Assembly (NCBI RefSeq): GCF_003850345.1
Contig: NZ_CP027707.1
Coordinates: forward strand, 1,674,001-1,738,000
Reading direction: 5' to 3'
DNA: 64,000 bases
From: Pseudomonas chlororaphis subsp. piscium
Lineage (GTDB): Bacteria; Pseudomonadota; Gammaproteobacteria; Pseudomonadales; Pseudomonadaceae
A program made the position numbers and the translations under genes. The stretch's first letter is position 1, and each line of letters begins with the position of its first letter. Below, piece by piece: positions 1-8,052 of the stretch. Under the pieces are notes generated by a model. That model made no database searches. It was not told the DNA's origin and saw only the letters and a list, made by a program, of their open reading frames with translations.

Positions 1-76
1 TAAGCTATTCAGGAGGCCCGCAACCCACTCTCTCAGGATCGTCCGCGATTCGTCACCAATCCTGACAGAGAACCCC

Positions 77-388
77 ATGACTGTACCCATCCGCCGCGCA
101 ACATCTCTTCGCCCAGGGCAATTCAAACACCTGATTCGCGTTGCATCCGTTACTGGCCGTCTGCCAGAGCGTGATGTGATGCTTTTGTGGCTCACACACA
201 CCACTGGGATTCGCGTCAGCGAACTGGCCTTACTGGAGGTCGCAGACGTGCTGTACCCCAGCGGAGCCATCAAGCCCGAGGTGCATCTACGAGCGGACAT
301 CACAAAGGGTTGCCGACCGCGCAATGTGTACCTGACACATGCTCGATACCCTACACGCCTTATATGTGAAATCGGGGGGACACCTTGA
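77..388 (+). pseudogene. Truncated tyrosine recombinase (phage-type integrase) fragment
   Basis: The 103-residue product matches the start of Pseudomonas site-specific integrases: an N-terminal helical part, then the first catalytic block (TGIRVSELALL, residues about 43-53, holding the first active-site Arg) and a KGCRPRNVYL strand that normally carries the catalytic Lys. The reading frame then leaves the family consensus after YLTH and stops. The second catalytic block (HxxR) and the nucleophilic Tyr are missing, so the enzyme cannot be active. Full family members are roughly 190-300 residues. The start at 77 follows GAGAACCCC, a weak ribosome binding site. It sits directly next to the indole-metabolism operon and is best read as a scar of past mobility. 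Family assignment is from motif recognition; the truncation is seen directly. Confidence 0.65.
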
Positions 389-407
389 CGAGGAGCCCCC
401 TTTTTTT
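374..407 (+). terminator. Probable rho-independent terminator after the integrase fragment
   Basis: A G-run at 374-379 can pair with a C-run at 396-400, with an inner CCT/AGG pairing, followed by seven T residues at 401-407. It overlaps the end of the integrase fragment. It lies just past the stop codon of the oppositely oriented mtr gene, where the A-run orientation would not serve mtr. Confidence 0.45.
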
Positions 408-427
408 GCCTGGGCCGAGGCCGGCGG

Positions 428-1705
428 CTAACGCCAGACCGGCAGCAGGTCGAAGCTGAACAGCAGGTGGGCCAGGGCGTTGGCCAGGCCGAACAGCAGC
501 ACCAGGACGATCATCGGCGTGCCGCCCCAGACCCGGTACAGTGGGCTGGCGAAGCGTTTGCGCGAGGCATGGGCGAGCAGGGCCGGGGTGATCACCGCCC
601 AGACGGTCGCCGCCAGGCCGGCGAAGCCGATGGCGAGGATGAAGCCTTCCGGCCAGATCAGCGCGCAGCCGATCGGCGGGGCGAAGGTGACCAGCGCGCT
701 TTTCAGGCGGCCCCGGGGGCTGTCGTCGAAGCCCAGGGAGTCGGCGATGTAGTCGAACAAGCCGAGGGTGACGCCGAGGAACGAACAGGCCACGGCAAAG
801 TTGGAGAACAGGGTCAGCAGCAGGTCGACCCGGGCGCTATTGAGCATGCTGCCCAGGGCGCTGATCAATACATCGATGGTGCCGCCCTGGCGGGCGATGT
901 CCTTGAACTGGTCGCGGGGCAGGGTGCCCATGGTGCAGAGCATCCACACCGTGTACAGCACCAGGGCGATCAGGGTGCCGATCAGCAGGCAGTTGCGGAT
1001 GCGCTGCGGGTCCTTGCCGTAGTGCTTCATCAGGCTCGGCACGTTGCCGTGAAAGCCGAAGGAGGTCAGGCAGAACGGCAGGGTCATGAACAGATAGGGC
1101 AGGTAGTCCGGTTGCGGGTTGCCGCGATCGAGCAAAACCTGTGGCTGCACATGACCGAGCAGGCCGCCGAAGGTCAGGAAGAAGGCGAGGATCTTGGCGC
1201 CGAATACCAGGGTGGTGATGCGGCTGACCGCCGCGGTGCTGAGCCAGACCACCAGGGCCACCGCGAGGGCGAACACCAAGCCGCCGTTGCGCGAGGAAAT
1301 CTCCAGGCCCAGGTTGTGGGCGGTGTGGCGGATCACCGAACCGCTGGCCGAGATATAGGCGTAGGTCAGGATGTACAGGACGAACACCAGGGTGGCGCCG
1401 TTGAACAGGCTCCAGCGCCGGCCGATCAGGTCGCGGGTGATGGTCGAGAAGCTCGCCCCCGGCCGGTAGTTGAGATTGGCTTCGAGGATCATCAACCCCG
1501 AGTGCAGGGTGCAGAACCACGACAGCACCAGCACCGCGAGGGAGCCTTGGAACCACAGTCCCGACATCATCACTGGCAGCGAGAACATGCCGGCTCCGAC
1601 AATGGTGCCGCCGATGATCATGGCGCCGCCGACGACCGAGGGCCGGCGTTCGGCGACCGTGCAGTGGGAGGTTGAAGGGGATGAAGCGATGGACGTACCG
1701 CGCAT
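428..1705 (-). CDS. mtr: Tryptophan permease, HAAAP family (Mtr-like)
   Basis: 425-residue inner-membrane permease of the hydroxy/aromatic amino acid permease family, which imports Trp (paralogues import Tyr) by proton symport. The match to E. coli Mtr is extensive: [16 protein letters not shown] near residue 30, [53 protein letters not shown] and the C-terminal ARASRKRF-like and RVWGG blocks all line up, with about 11 hydrophobic segments. Start ATG at 1705. It is the last gene of the minus-strand run that begins at 9400, about 100 bases after the amidase gene. Next to a tryptophan 2-monooxygenase and indoleacetamide hydrolase it most likely supplies Trp to that pathway (inference). Tyr specificity cannot be excluded from sequence alone. 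Confidence 0.88.
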   Translation of the reverse strand: MRGTSIASSPSTSHCTVAERRPSVVGGAMIIGGTIVGAGMFSLPVMMSGLWFQGSLAVLVLSWFCTLHSGLMILEANLNYRPGASFSTITRDLIGRRWSLFNGATLVFVLYILTYAYISASGSVIRHTAHNLGLEISSRNGGLVFALAVALVVWLSTAAVSRITTLVFGAKILAFFLTFGGLLGHVQPQVLLDRGNPQPDYLPYLFMTLPFCLTSFGFHGNVPSLMKHYGKDPQRIRNCLLIGTLIALVLYTVWMLCTMGTLPRDQFKDIARQGGTIDVLISALGSMLNSARVDLLLTLFSNFAVACSFLGVTLGLFDYIADSLGFDDSPRGRLKSALVTFAPPIGCALIWPEGFILAIGFAGLAATVWAVITPALLAHASRKRFASPLYRVWGGTPMIVLVLLFGLANALAHLLFSFDLLPVWR

Positions 1706-1803
1706 GGCAAGGCCTGCAATGAAATTGTTATTGGAGTTAGCGAGGGTGCGCCTCGGGTGTGCGGAAAACCGGCAGGCCGGCTCCCGCGCACCCGGGCGAC
1801 GAA

Positions 1804-3147
1804 TCAGCGTAGGGCTAGCAGGCGGCTCAGTTGCTGCGCCATTTGCAGCAGTTGGTGGTCCTGTCCGGGCAAGGCGTCGAACGACAGCCCGACCGGCAGG
1901 CTGCCGGCGGCGGCTACCGGCACGCTGACACTCGGCGCCGCCAGGTTGCTGGCTGGGTCGGTGTTGCGCACGAAATGCTCGAAATGCTCCTGGGCGCCGC
2001 TGTCGCTCAGCAGTGGCGCGGTGCAGCTGACGGTCGGGTAGGCGATCAGGTCGAGCCGGTGCTGCTGGAACAGCCCGGCATATTCGCGGTCAAGGCGCAG
2101 TTTGCTCATCAAGGCCTGCACATAGTCTTCGTAGGAAATGGCTGGGCTTTCCAGCTGCGCCATAAGGGTCTTCTTGATCTGCGGGTCGCGGATCTGGCCG
2201 AGGATGTCGAGGAAGCGTTCGCCCTGGCCGGCCTTGAGCAGGAACCGCGGGAAGTCGATGAAGAACTCGAAGATCGGCAGCGGGAACTGGATGCTTTCGT
2301 TGATCTCGCCGATCAGACGGTCGTCCACCGGCACCATCTCCACGCCCTGGTCGGCCAGGCAATCGATCGCCGCGCGGCAATCGCTGTGCACCTTGGTCTC
2401 CAGCTCGGACCAGAAGAACTGCTGGGGAATGCCGATGCGCAGGTGCTTGGCTTCAGTCGGCGCGGCGAAGGAAGCGCCGGTCAGATGCCGATGCACGAAC
2501 AGCGCGTCTTCCAGGCTGCGGGTCAGCAGGCCCGGCGAGTCCTTGGTCTGGGACACCGGGACGATGCCGTCGCCAGGGTAGACCCCGGTGCTCGGGCGGA
2601 AACCCACCACGCCGCAGAAGGCCGCGGGAATCCGCACCGAGCCGCCGGTGTCGGTACCCACCGCGCAGGGCACCAGGCCGGCGGCCACGGCCGCGGCACA
2701 ACCGCCGCTGCTGCCACCGGCGCTGTGTTGCAGATGGCGCGGATTGACCACCGCGCCGTAGCTCAGGTTGGCCGAGGTCACGCCGAACGACAGCTCGTGC
2801 ATGTTGTTCTTGCCGGCGACCCGCGCGCCCAGCGCCTTGAAGCGCTGGACGATGCCGGCATCCTCAGCCGGCTGGTAGTCGGCCAGGCCGGGCGTGCCGG
2901 CGGTGGTCGGCAGGCCGCTGACATTGATGTTGTCCTTGAACGAAACCGGGATGCCATAGAGCGGCGCCTGGCGCTGCTCTGGCGTGCCGGTGTCGCCGCT
3001 GAACGCCTGCGGGGCGAAGCTGATGAAGCTGTTCAGGTGCCCGGCGTCGGCGTATTGGTCGAGCAGCGCGCGATGCCAGGAATCCAGGCAGAGATTGCCC
3101 TGGCGAAACCCGTCAACGAGCGCTTCGATCGAAAGCTGGCTGTACAT
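1804..3147 (-). CDS. iaaH: Indole-3-acetamide hydrolase (amidase signature family)
   Basis: 447-residue amidase of the Ser-cisSer-Lys class. The triad is visible as K71 (PVSFKDNI), S146 (GGSSGG) and S170 (DTGGSVRIP), with the 24-residue spacing typical of the family. Blocks such as [29 protein letters not shown] and the C-terminal [14 protein letters not shown] follow P. savastanoi IaaH closely, so hydrolysis of indole-3-acetamide to indole-3-acetate is the expected reaction. The start ATG at 3147 lies 35 bases after the monooxygenase stop codon, so the two are co-transcribed as in classical iaaM-iaaH operons. A broader arylacetamide amidase role is possible. The function is a family inference strongly helped by the neighbour. 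Confidence 0.88.
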   Translation of the reverse strand: MYSQLSIEALVDGFRQGNLCLDSWHRALLDQYADAGHLNSFISFAPQAFSGDTGTPEQRQAPLYGIPVSFKDNINVSGLPTTAGTPGLADYQPAEDAGIVQRFKALGARVAGKNNMHELSFGVTSANLSYGAVVNPRHLQHSAGGSSGGCAAAVAAGLVPCAVGTDTGGSVRIPAAFCGVVGFRPSTGVYPGDGIVPVSQTKDSPGLLTRSLEDALFVHRHLTGASFAAPTEAKHLRIGIPQQFFWSELETKVHSDCRAAIDCLADQGVEMVPVDDRLIGEINESIQFPLPIFEFFIDFPRFLLKAGQGERFLDILGQIRDPQIKKTLMAQLESPAISYEDYVQALMSKLRLDREYAGLFQQHRLDLIAYPTVSCTAPLLSDSGAQEHFEHFVRNTDPASNLAAPSVSVPVAAAGSLPVGLSFDALPGQDHQLLQMAQQLSRLLALR

Positions 3148-3182
3148 GAAAAAGTCTCAACGAAAGTCGGTAGGGGCCTGGC

Positions 3183-4892
3183 TCAGCAATAGCGGAAGTG
3201 CGATTGCAGATCGAACAGCGGGTTGCCTTCCAGCAGTTCGCCACCGAGGCTGGCGATCACCGCGCAGGCGCCGTTCAGCGCGGTCTGCACCGCGCCTTCG
3301 GCCCAGCCGCCGGTAAACGAGCTGCCGCAGCCGGCCAGGTACAGGCCGGTGTCCTGCTGCGGGTCGAGGGCGGTCTTGAATTGATAGAACAGGCGCTGGG
3401 AGTACAGATCGTCGCCGGGGAAGTTCAGCTTGAAGGCACCCAGGGCCTGCTTGTCGGTGAGCCAGTCATATTCCAGTACGTAACGCTGGTAGTCGCCGTC
3501 CAGCGGCACCAGGTGGCTAGCGAACTCCGGCGCGCTCATCGCCAGTTCATCCACCAGACGCTTGCAGCGCTGGACCTTGTCGGTCATCGAAACCATTTTG
3601 TGCGAGTCGTCTTCCCAGGTGTAACTGATCAGCACCACGCCCCAGGAGTCCGGGTCCTGCGGGGCGTAGTCCAGGCAGTAGACGCCCTTGACCAGGGTGT
3701 CGGTCTGGATGTTCTGCGCCAGGCCATGTTTGAGCCAGAACTTGTCGCGGGTCAGGATGAACAGCTTGGACGAGCCGACCATGTGGGTTTCGTTGATCGC
3801 CCGGGCCACATCGCGATTGACGAACTGCTCGGCCTGGGTGAGGCGCATGTTCACTTGCAGGGCGCGGGTGGTGGCGGTGGTGATCACCCGGTCGCAGCCA
3901 TAGGTTTCACCGTTGCAGCCCTGCAGCAGGATCTGCCCGTCGGCGCCCTTGCTGATGGATTCGATGCGGGTGCGGCAGATCCGGTCGCGTAGGGCGATGC
4001 CATGGAATTCCTCGTCGGCGATTCGCTCCCAGAGGGTGGAAATGCCGTTGGGCACCAGCCGCTGGTTGACCTCGAAGGCGTTGATCACCAGCCGCAGGAT
4101 CTCGGTGAACGAGGCCCGGTACACCGACTGGAAACCACCCGAACCGATGCCCAGGGAGCCGAACAGGTGGAAGTCTTCCGGCTTGCGCCAGCGCTTGCCG
4201 CCCGGCGGGTTTTTCGAGGTGAAGATCTGCACCATGGCCGAGTAGAAGGAGTGATCGCCAAAGCAGTCCAGGTAGCGTTGCCATTCCGGCTGCACTTCCT
4301 CGAACTGCTGTTTTTCCAGCAGGTCGGTGAGCAGCAGCGGCGGCGCCAGGTAGGTGCCGTCGTCCAGGTGCACGCCTTCCTTGAGAAAGGCGTTCCAGCC
4401 CCGGTGCACGGTGTTGAAGATCGGCGGCGGATTCTCCCCGGCCGGCCAGTGGTGGGTTTCGCCGCGGTAGTGGATTTCGGTGTCGACCACCCCAGGGTCG
4501 GGGAAGGCCTCGGTGGTGCCGATGCCGAAGCGGTCCAGGTAATGGAACAGGCCGACTTCGCTCGGCGGGAAACGCATGGCGCCCATCTCGGCGATGAACT
4601 GCGGTTGGCTGTCGTCGAAGCACTGGGTCAGGAAACGCCCGCCGAGGTGGTCTTTCGAGGCCTCGAACAGGGTGATGCGGGTGGCGCCGGCGCGCAGCAG
4701 TTCATAGGCCGCGATCAGGCCGCTGAGGCCGGCGCCGACGATGCCGATGTGCTTGTCGGCGATTGCCGGCGGCAGGTGACCGATGGCCTGGGTGGCACGG
4801 CGCAGGAACTGCCCATAGTCGTACAACAGGTCGATGTTGGGGAACGAGCGGGTGCCTTGGGTTTCTTCGAAACCGGAGTGGGAGGAGTTCAC
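3183..4892 (-). CDS. iaaM: L-tryptophan 2-monooxygenase (flavin amine oxidase family)
   Basis: 569-residue FAD enzyme that would convert Trp to indole-3-acetamide, the first step of the IAM route to auxin. The N-terminal dinucleotide-binding motif GIVGAGLSGLIAAYELL lies at about residues 50-66, followed by the flavin-contact segment and AEMGAMRFPPSEVGLFHYLDRFG. Further IaaM hallmarks include FPDPGVVDTEIHYRG, FGSLGIGSGGF, GSSKLFILTRDKFW, YVLEYDWLTD and the C-terminal YLAGCGSSFTGGWAEGAVQTALN. The length is that of P. savastanoi IaaM (about 557). The start is GTG at 4892, 18 bases after the dioxygenase beta-subunit gene. The related phenylalanine 2-monooxygenase is an alternative, so Phe to phenylacetamide cannot be ruled out. 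Confidence 0.88.
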   Translation of the reverse strand: MNSSHSGFEETQGTRSFPNIDLLYDYGQFLRRATQAIGHLPPAIADKHIGIVGAGLSGLIAAYELLRAGATRITLFEASKDHLGGRFLTQCFDDSQPQFIAEMGAMRFPPSEVGLFHYLDRFGIGTTEAFPDPGVVDTEIHYRGETHHWPAGENPPPIFNTVHRGWNAFLKEGVHLDDGTYLAPPLLLTDLLEKQQFEEVQPEWQRYLDCFGDHSFYSAMVQIFTSKNPPGGKRWRKPEDFHLFGSLGIGSGGFQSVYRASFTEILRLVINAFEVNQRLVPNGISTLWERIADEEFHGIALRDRICRTRIESISKGADGQILLQGCNGETYGCDRVITTATTRALQVNMRLTQAEQFVNRDVARAINETHMVGSSKLFILTRDKFWLKHGLAQNIQTDTLVKGVYCLDYAPQDPDSWGVVLISYTWEDDSHKMVSMTDKVQRCKRLVDELAMSAPEFASHLVPLDGDYQRYVLEYDWLTDKQALGAFKLNFPGDDLYSQRLFYQFKTALDPQQDTGLYLAGCGSSFTGGWAEGAVQTALNGACAVIASLGGELLEGNPLFDLQSHFRYC

Positions 4893-4910
4893 AGGTAAGG
4901 GTCTCGGAAA

Positions 4911-5381
4911 TCAGATGATGAGCTGCAGGCTTTCAAACGCGCGGGACGGATTGAGCAGGAGGACTTTCTTGCGCTGGATTTTCCACTGGCCGGCGAGGCA
5001 CAGCAGTTGGTGTTCCACGGTCACCGGGTAATGCCATTCGCTGTCGCCACGGGCTTCGCAATACAGCATGGGGGTCAGGCAACAGGCGCTGAGGCCGTCC
5101 GGGTCGAGGCTGATCGCCGGCCGCTGGGCAATGTGCAGGCCGCGGCTCTTGGGCTGCTGCGAGAAATTGCGGGCGCTGGCCAGGCGGTTGATGCGCAGGG
5201 TGGTGAGGAAGCGGTCCTCATACAGCAGGGAGGATTCGCGCAACGGGCAGGGTTGATCGTGGCGCAGGGGAATCCAGTAATGGAAGTCGTCGCACAGCAG
5301 CTGTTGCCAGGCGTCGAAATCCTGTTGGTCGAGAAGCGCGATCTCTTGGTAGATCAGCTGTTCGAGGGGTGAATTATCCAT
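4911..5381 (-). CDS. Rieske aromatic-ring-hydroxylating dioxygenase, beta subunit
   Basis: 156-residue small subunit of a Rieske non-haem iron oxygenase, with the NTF2-like fold of the ring-hydroxylating beta family. It opens with a helix (LEQLIYQEIALLDQQDFDAWQQLL) followed by the DFHYWIPL strand, LLYEDRFLTTLRINRL, and a C-terminal GQWKIQRKKVLLLN strand. This subunit has no cofactor; it is structural and sometimes shapes substrate choice. The start ATG at 5381 overlaps the end of the alpha-subunit gene by 8 bases, so translation is probably coupled and the two form one enzyme. The pairing resembles IacCD of indole-3-acetate degradation or benzoate/anthranilate dioxygenases; the substrate is unknown. 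Confidence 0.85.
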   Translation of the reverse strand: MDNSPLEQLIYQEIALLDQQDFDAWQQLLCDDFHYWIPLRHDQPCPLRESSLLYEDRFLTTLRINRLASARNFSQQPKSRGLHIAQRPAISLDPDGLSACCLTPMLYCEARGDSEWHYPVTVEHQLLCLAGQWKIQRKKVLLLNPSRAFESLQLII

Positions 5382-6675
5382 GGGCGGTCGATCCGTCTTG
5401 GGCCTGCATCAGCTGCTGCCAGGTGTTGTAGAAGTTGCGCATGGCCCGTTCGCTGGTGCCGGACACCACCTGGGTCTGCTCATGGGATTCATCCGGTTCG
5501 AACAGGCGGGCGACATTCACCCAGTCGTTGGCCTGGCTGCGCAGCCCGTCCATGGCCCGCTCGTACATTTCCACGTCGTCGTGGGCGACCATCGAGCACG
5601 GCGAGTTGATCAGGTTGTTGTACTGCACGGTTCTTTCCAGCAACTGCACCGGTGCGCCCACCAGCTCGAAGATCCACGACTCGACCACGGTTTCGCTGGC
5701 CGAGATCGGGCGGATCACCCGCAGGGTCTGGATCGGTCCCTTGACCATCAGGTTGGGGAAATACACGGTGTTGTGCCGGGTATCGTCGAGGATCGCCGCG
5801 GCCTGGGTTTCGCCGTAGCTCTCGACCATCAGCTCCCAGTAACCGGGGATGCTGGAGTAGGCCTTGTGGATCGAGTTGCTGACGCCAGTGTGGCCGTGGC
5901 CGTTGGGCCAGGTACGGATACCCATGGCGCTGAAGAACTCGTAGGACGCCATGAACGGCGAGAACAGTTCCACGGCCATCGGCGGTTGGCCGTCATGCCC
6001 GGTTTCCTTCCACAGGCGAATGGCTTCGCCGGCCGAGGATTCGTGGGCGACCATCGGGTGGCAGGTGTCGGTCTGGTTGTCGACCACCATCTTCCAGTTG
6101 CAGCGATGGCGGTGCAGCAGGGGCTGGCCGATGGCGCGCAATTGCCCCTGGGGCGAGCGCATGACCATGTTGTCCAGGGTCGACAGCGAGTCGCCGAAGA
6201 ACTCGTTGAAGCCGATGCCCTGTTCCTTGAGGCGCACGAACACGAAGCCCCGATAGTTCTCCACCGCGGCCACCGGCTGCATGCCCTTGTGGGCGGCGCA
6301 GCTGCTGAGGTCGCAGTCGTCGTATTCCTTTTTCACCGGGATGCTCAGCAGCTGGCCGTCGGTCTTGAAGGTCCAGGCGTGGTACGGGCAGCGGATGAAC
6401 CGGCCGACATTGCCTTGCGGCTCGGCCAACACCTTCACGCCCTTGTGCGGGCAGCGGTTGTGCAGCACGACGATCTCGCCGTTTTTCTGCCGGACCATGG
6501 CCAGCGGTTGGCCGGCGATGTCGCCGGTGAAGAAGTCGCCGGTTTCCGGGACCAGGCTTGCATGGCCCAGGTAGCACCAGCTGGCGGCGAATACCTGTTG
6601 TTGTTCTCGCTCGAAGAGCGACGGATCAAGGAACAGCGTGCGATGCACTTCCTTGCCGTTGAAGTAGTTGTCCAA
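5374..6675 (-). CDS. Rieske aromatic-ring-hydroxylating dioxygenase, alpha subunit
   Basis: 433-residue catalytic subunit. The Rieske [2Fe-2S] ligands are C75 and H77 (NRCPHKG) and C96 and H99 (RCPYHAW). The mononuclear Fe(II) site shows D203, H206 and H211 in the D-x2-H-x4-H motif, with the bridging Asp likely to be D203. The spacing is that of intact, active alpha subunits. A TTG start codon at 6675 opens the frame (DNYFNGKEVHRTLFLD follows) behind AGAGAGAAC. The gene is flanked by its own reductase upstream and beta subunit downstream. Placement beside iaaM and iaaH suggests an indolic or other arylacetic substrate (inference). The three-component set resembles IacC, IacD and IacF, but iacA, iacB and iacE are absent here. 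Confidence 0.85.
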   Translation of the reverse strand: MDNYFNGKEVHRTLFLDPSLFEREQQQVFAASWCYLGHASLVPETGDFFTGDIAGQPLAMVRQKNGEIVVLHNRCPHKGVKVLAEPQGNVGRFIRCPYHAWTFKTDGQLLSIPVKKEYDDCDLSSCAAHKGMQPVAAVENYRGFVFVRLKEQGIGFNEFFGDSLSTLDNMVMRSPQGQLRAIGQPLLHRHRCNWKMVVDNQTDTCHPMVAHESSAGEAIRLWKETGHDGQPPMAVELFSPFMASYEFFSAMGIRTWPNGHGHTGVSNSIHKAYSSIPGYWELMVESYGETQAAAILDDTRHNTVYFPNLMVKGPIQTLRVIRPISASETVVESWIFELVGAPVQLLERTVQYNNLINSPCSMVAHDDVEMYERAMDGLRSQANDWVNVARLFEPDESHEQTQVVSGTSERAMRNFYNTWQQLMQAQDGSTAHG

Positions 6676-6688
6676 CGAGGTTCTCTCT

Positions 6689-7636
6689 TTAGATGACCAG
6701 TTTCAGGCTTGGGCTTTTGGCCCGGGATACGCAGGGGTAGATCTTGTTGCTGCAGGCGGCCTGCTGCGGGCTCATGATGAAATCGCGGTGATCGACTTCA
6801 CCTTCCAGCACGTCCAGCTCGCACACCCCGCATTCGCCGCGACGGCAGTCGTAGAGCGGGTCCAGGCCGGCCTCTTCGAGGGCGTCGAGCAGGGTCTGGC
6901 CAGGCTGCACCCGCAGGTCGATACCGGAGTCCGCGGCATGTACGGCGAAGCCGGGTTCGTCTTCCGCCAGCGTGGTGTTGAAGATTTCGAAGTGGATGCG
7001 CTCGCGAGGAAAACCCAGGTTCTGGGCATGGCTGAACACGTCGTTGAGCATGGCTTGCGGGCCGCACACATACAGGCGGTCCCGGGGCTGCAACTGGCCC
7101 AGCACCGCAGCCACCGACGGGCGCCCCTCGGCCGAGTCGGAGCAGTGCAGGCTCAGGCTGTCCTGCAACAGCTCGCGCATCTGCGCGGCATAGGCGGCAT
7201 CGCCTGCGCTCTTGGCGAAATAGTGCAGCCGCGCCGGGCGCTGCCGGGCCCGCAGATGCCTGAGGATACCGGTCAAAGGGGTGATGCCGATGCCGCCGGC
7301 GAGGGCGATGTCGGCGCCGTCGTTGTCGTCCAGGTCGTAGTCGAAGGCATTGAACGGGCCGTCGAGCCGTACTTGGTCGCCAATGTTCAGCTGGCGGATA
7401 TAAGCGCTGCTGGGCGAGTCGGGGTTCAGGCGAATGGCGAACACCAGGCTGCCCTGGGGCAGCTCATGTTCGGCCAGTTCGACCCGGGAGTAATGACGCC
7501 ATTGCTCGAGTTGGGGAATCCACCATTTGAAGTGGGCCCCGGCGGTGGCCTCGCAGGGGGCCGGCACAAGAGGCGCCAGAGTGATTTCCTTGATGCTTGG
7601 CGAGAGCATCCGGCACTGGGTGATCTGGTAATTCAT
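6689..7636 (-). CDS. Rieske oxygenase reductase, FNR domain plus C-terminal [2Fe-2S] ferredoxin (phthalate dioxygenase reductase type)
   Basis: 315-residue electron-transfer partner for the adjacent oxygenase. Domain order is FMN/FAD-binding barrel (residues about 1-100, with YSRVEL in the RxYS-like position and VFAIRL), NAD-binding domain (ALAGGIGITPL near 110, YVCGPQAMLNDV near 200) and a C-terminal plant-type ferredoxin with the C-x4-C-x2-C cluster motif (DCRRGECGVC) and a distal Cys in QQAACSNKIYPC. This order matches the PDR/VanB family. The frame is open upstream to 7684, but ATG at 7636 is preferred: it begins the family-like MNYQITQCRM and lies 14 bases past the preceding stop codon. 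NADH to flavin to ferredoxin to Rieske transfer is the established family role. Confidence 0.85.
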   Translation of the reverse strand: MNYQITQCRMLSPSIKEITLAPLVPAPCEATAGAHFKWWIPQLEQWRHYSRVELAEHELPQGSLVFAIRLNPDSPSSAYIRQLNIGDQVRLDGPFNAFDYDLDDNDGADIALAGGIGITPLTGILRHLRARQRPARLHYFAKSAGDAAYAAQMRELLQDSLSLHCSDSAEGRPSVAAVLGQLQPRDRLYVCGPQAMLNDVFSHAQNLGFPRERIHFEIFNTTLAEDEPGFAVHAADSGIDLRVQPGQTLLDALEEAGLDPLYDCRRGECGVCELDVLEGEVDHRDFIMSPQQAACSNKIYPCVSRAKSPSLKLVI

Positions 7637-7650
7637 GGGGTGACTCGCTG

Positions 7651-8052
7651 TCAGCTTAACGGTGTTTCGTGCAGGTACAGCCACTGGGCCGAGTGCTCAT
7701 GGATACGGATCACCACCACCGAGAGGCGCGAGGTTTCCTTCTGCTCCAGGCGATGGGTTTCCTTGTAGCGGATCGCCGCGCTGTGGCCTTCGTGCCAGAC
7801 GGTGTGCAGGTCGCTGACAAGGATCTCCAGGCCGGGGCGGGCACCGACCGCGCCGCGGAACATCTGTTCGACCTGCTCGCGGCTGACGATGGCGCCCGCG
7901 GTGGTGACCATGCTGAAGTGCTCGGCGAAGGCCGGCAGCAGTTGGTCGATGGCGGCGGCGCCGTTGCCGTCCTGGTCGGTGAAGACCGCGTGGATCAGCT
8001 CGTGGACCGCATGGATGCTGTGTTTGGCCTGTTCAACGATTGTGTTGTGCAT
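7651..8052 (-). CDS. NTF2-like (SnoaL/DUF4440-type) small protein
   Basis: 133-residue protein with an NTF2-like pattern: an N-terminal helix rich in His and Ala (EQAKHSIHAVHELIHAVF), LLPAFAEHFSMVTTAGAIVSREQVEQMF, and alternating strands such as GHSAAIRYKETHRLE and SRLSVVVIRIHEH. No signal peptide or membrane segment. It is unrelated at the motif level to the dioxygenase beta subunit next door. It overlaps the 3-prime end of the transporter gene by about 20 bases, so it is in the same transcript. NTF2-like proteins in oxidative pathways can be isomerases, cyclases or hydratases, or may only bind ligand; a specific role here is unknown. Confidence 0.65.
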   Translation of the reverse strand: MHNTIVEQAKHSIHAVHELIHAVFTDQDGNGAAAIDQLLPAFAEHFSMVTTAGAIVSREQVEQMFRGAVGARPGLEILVSDLHTVWHEGHSAAIRYKETHRLEQKETSRLSVVVIRIHEHSAQWLYLHETPLS

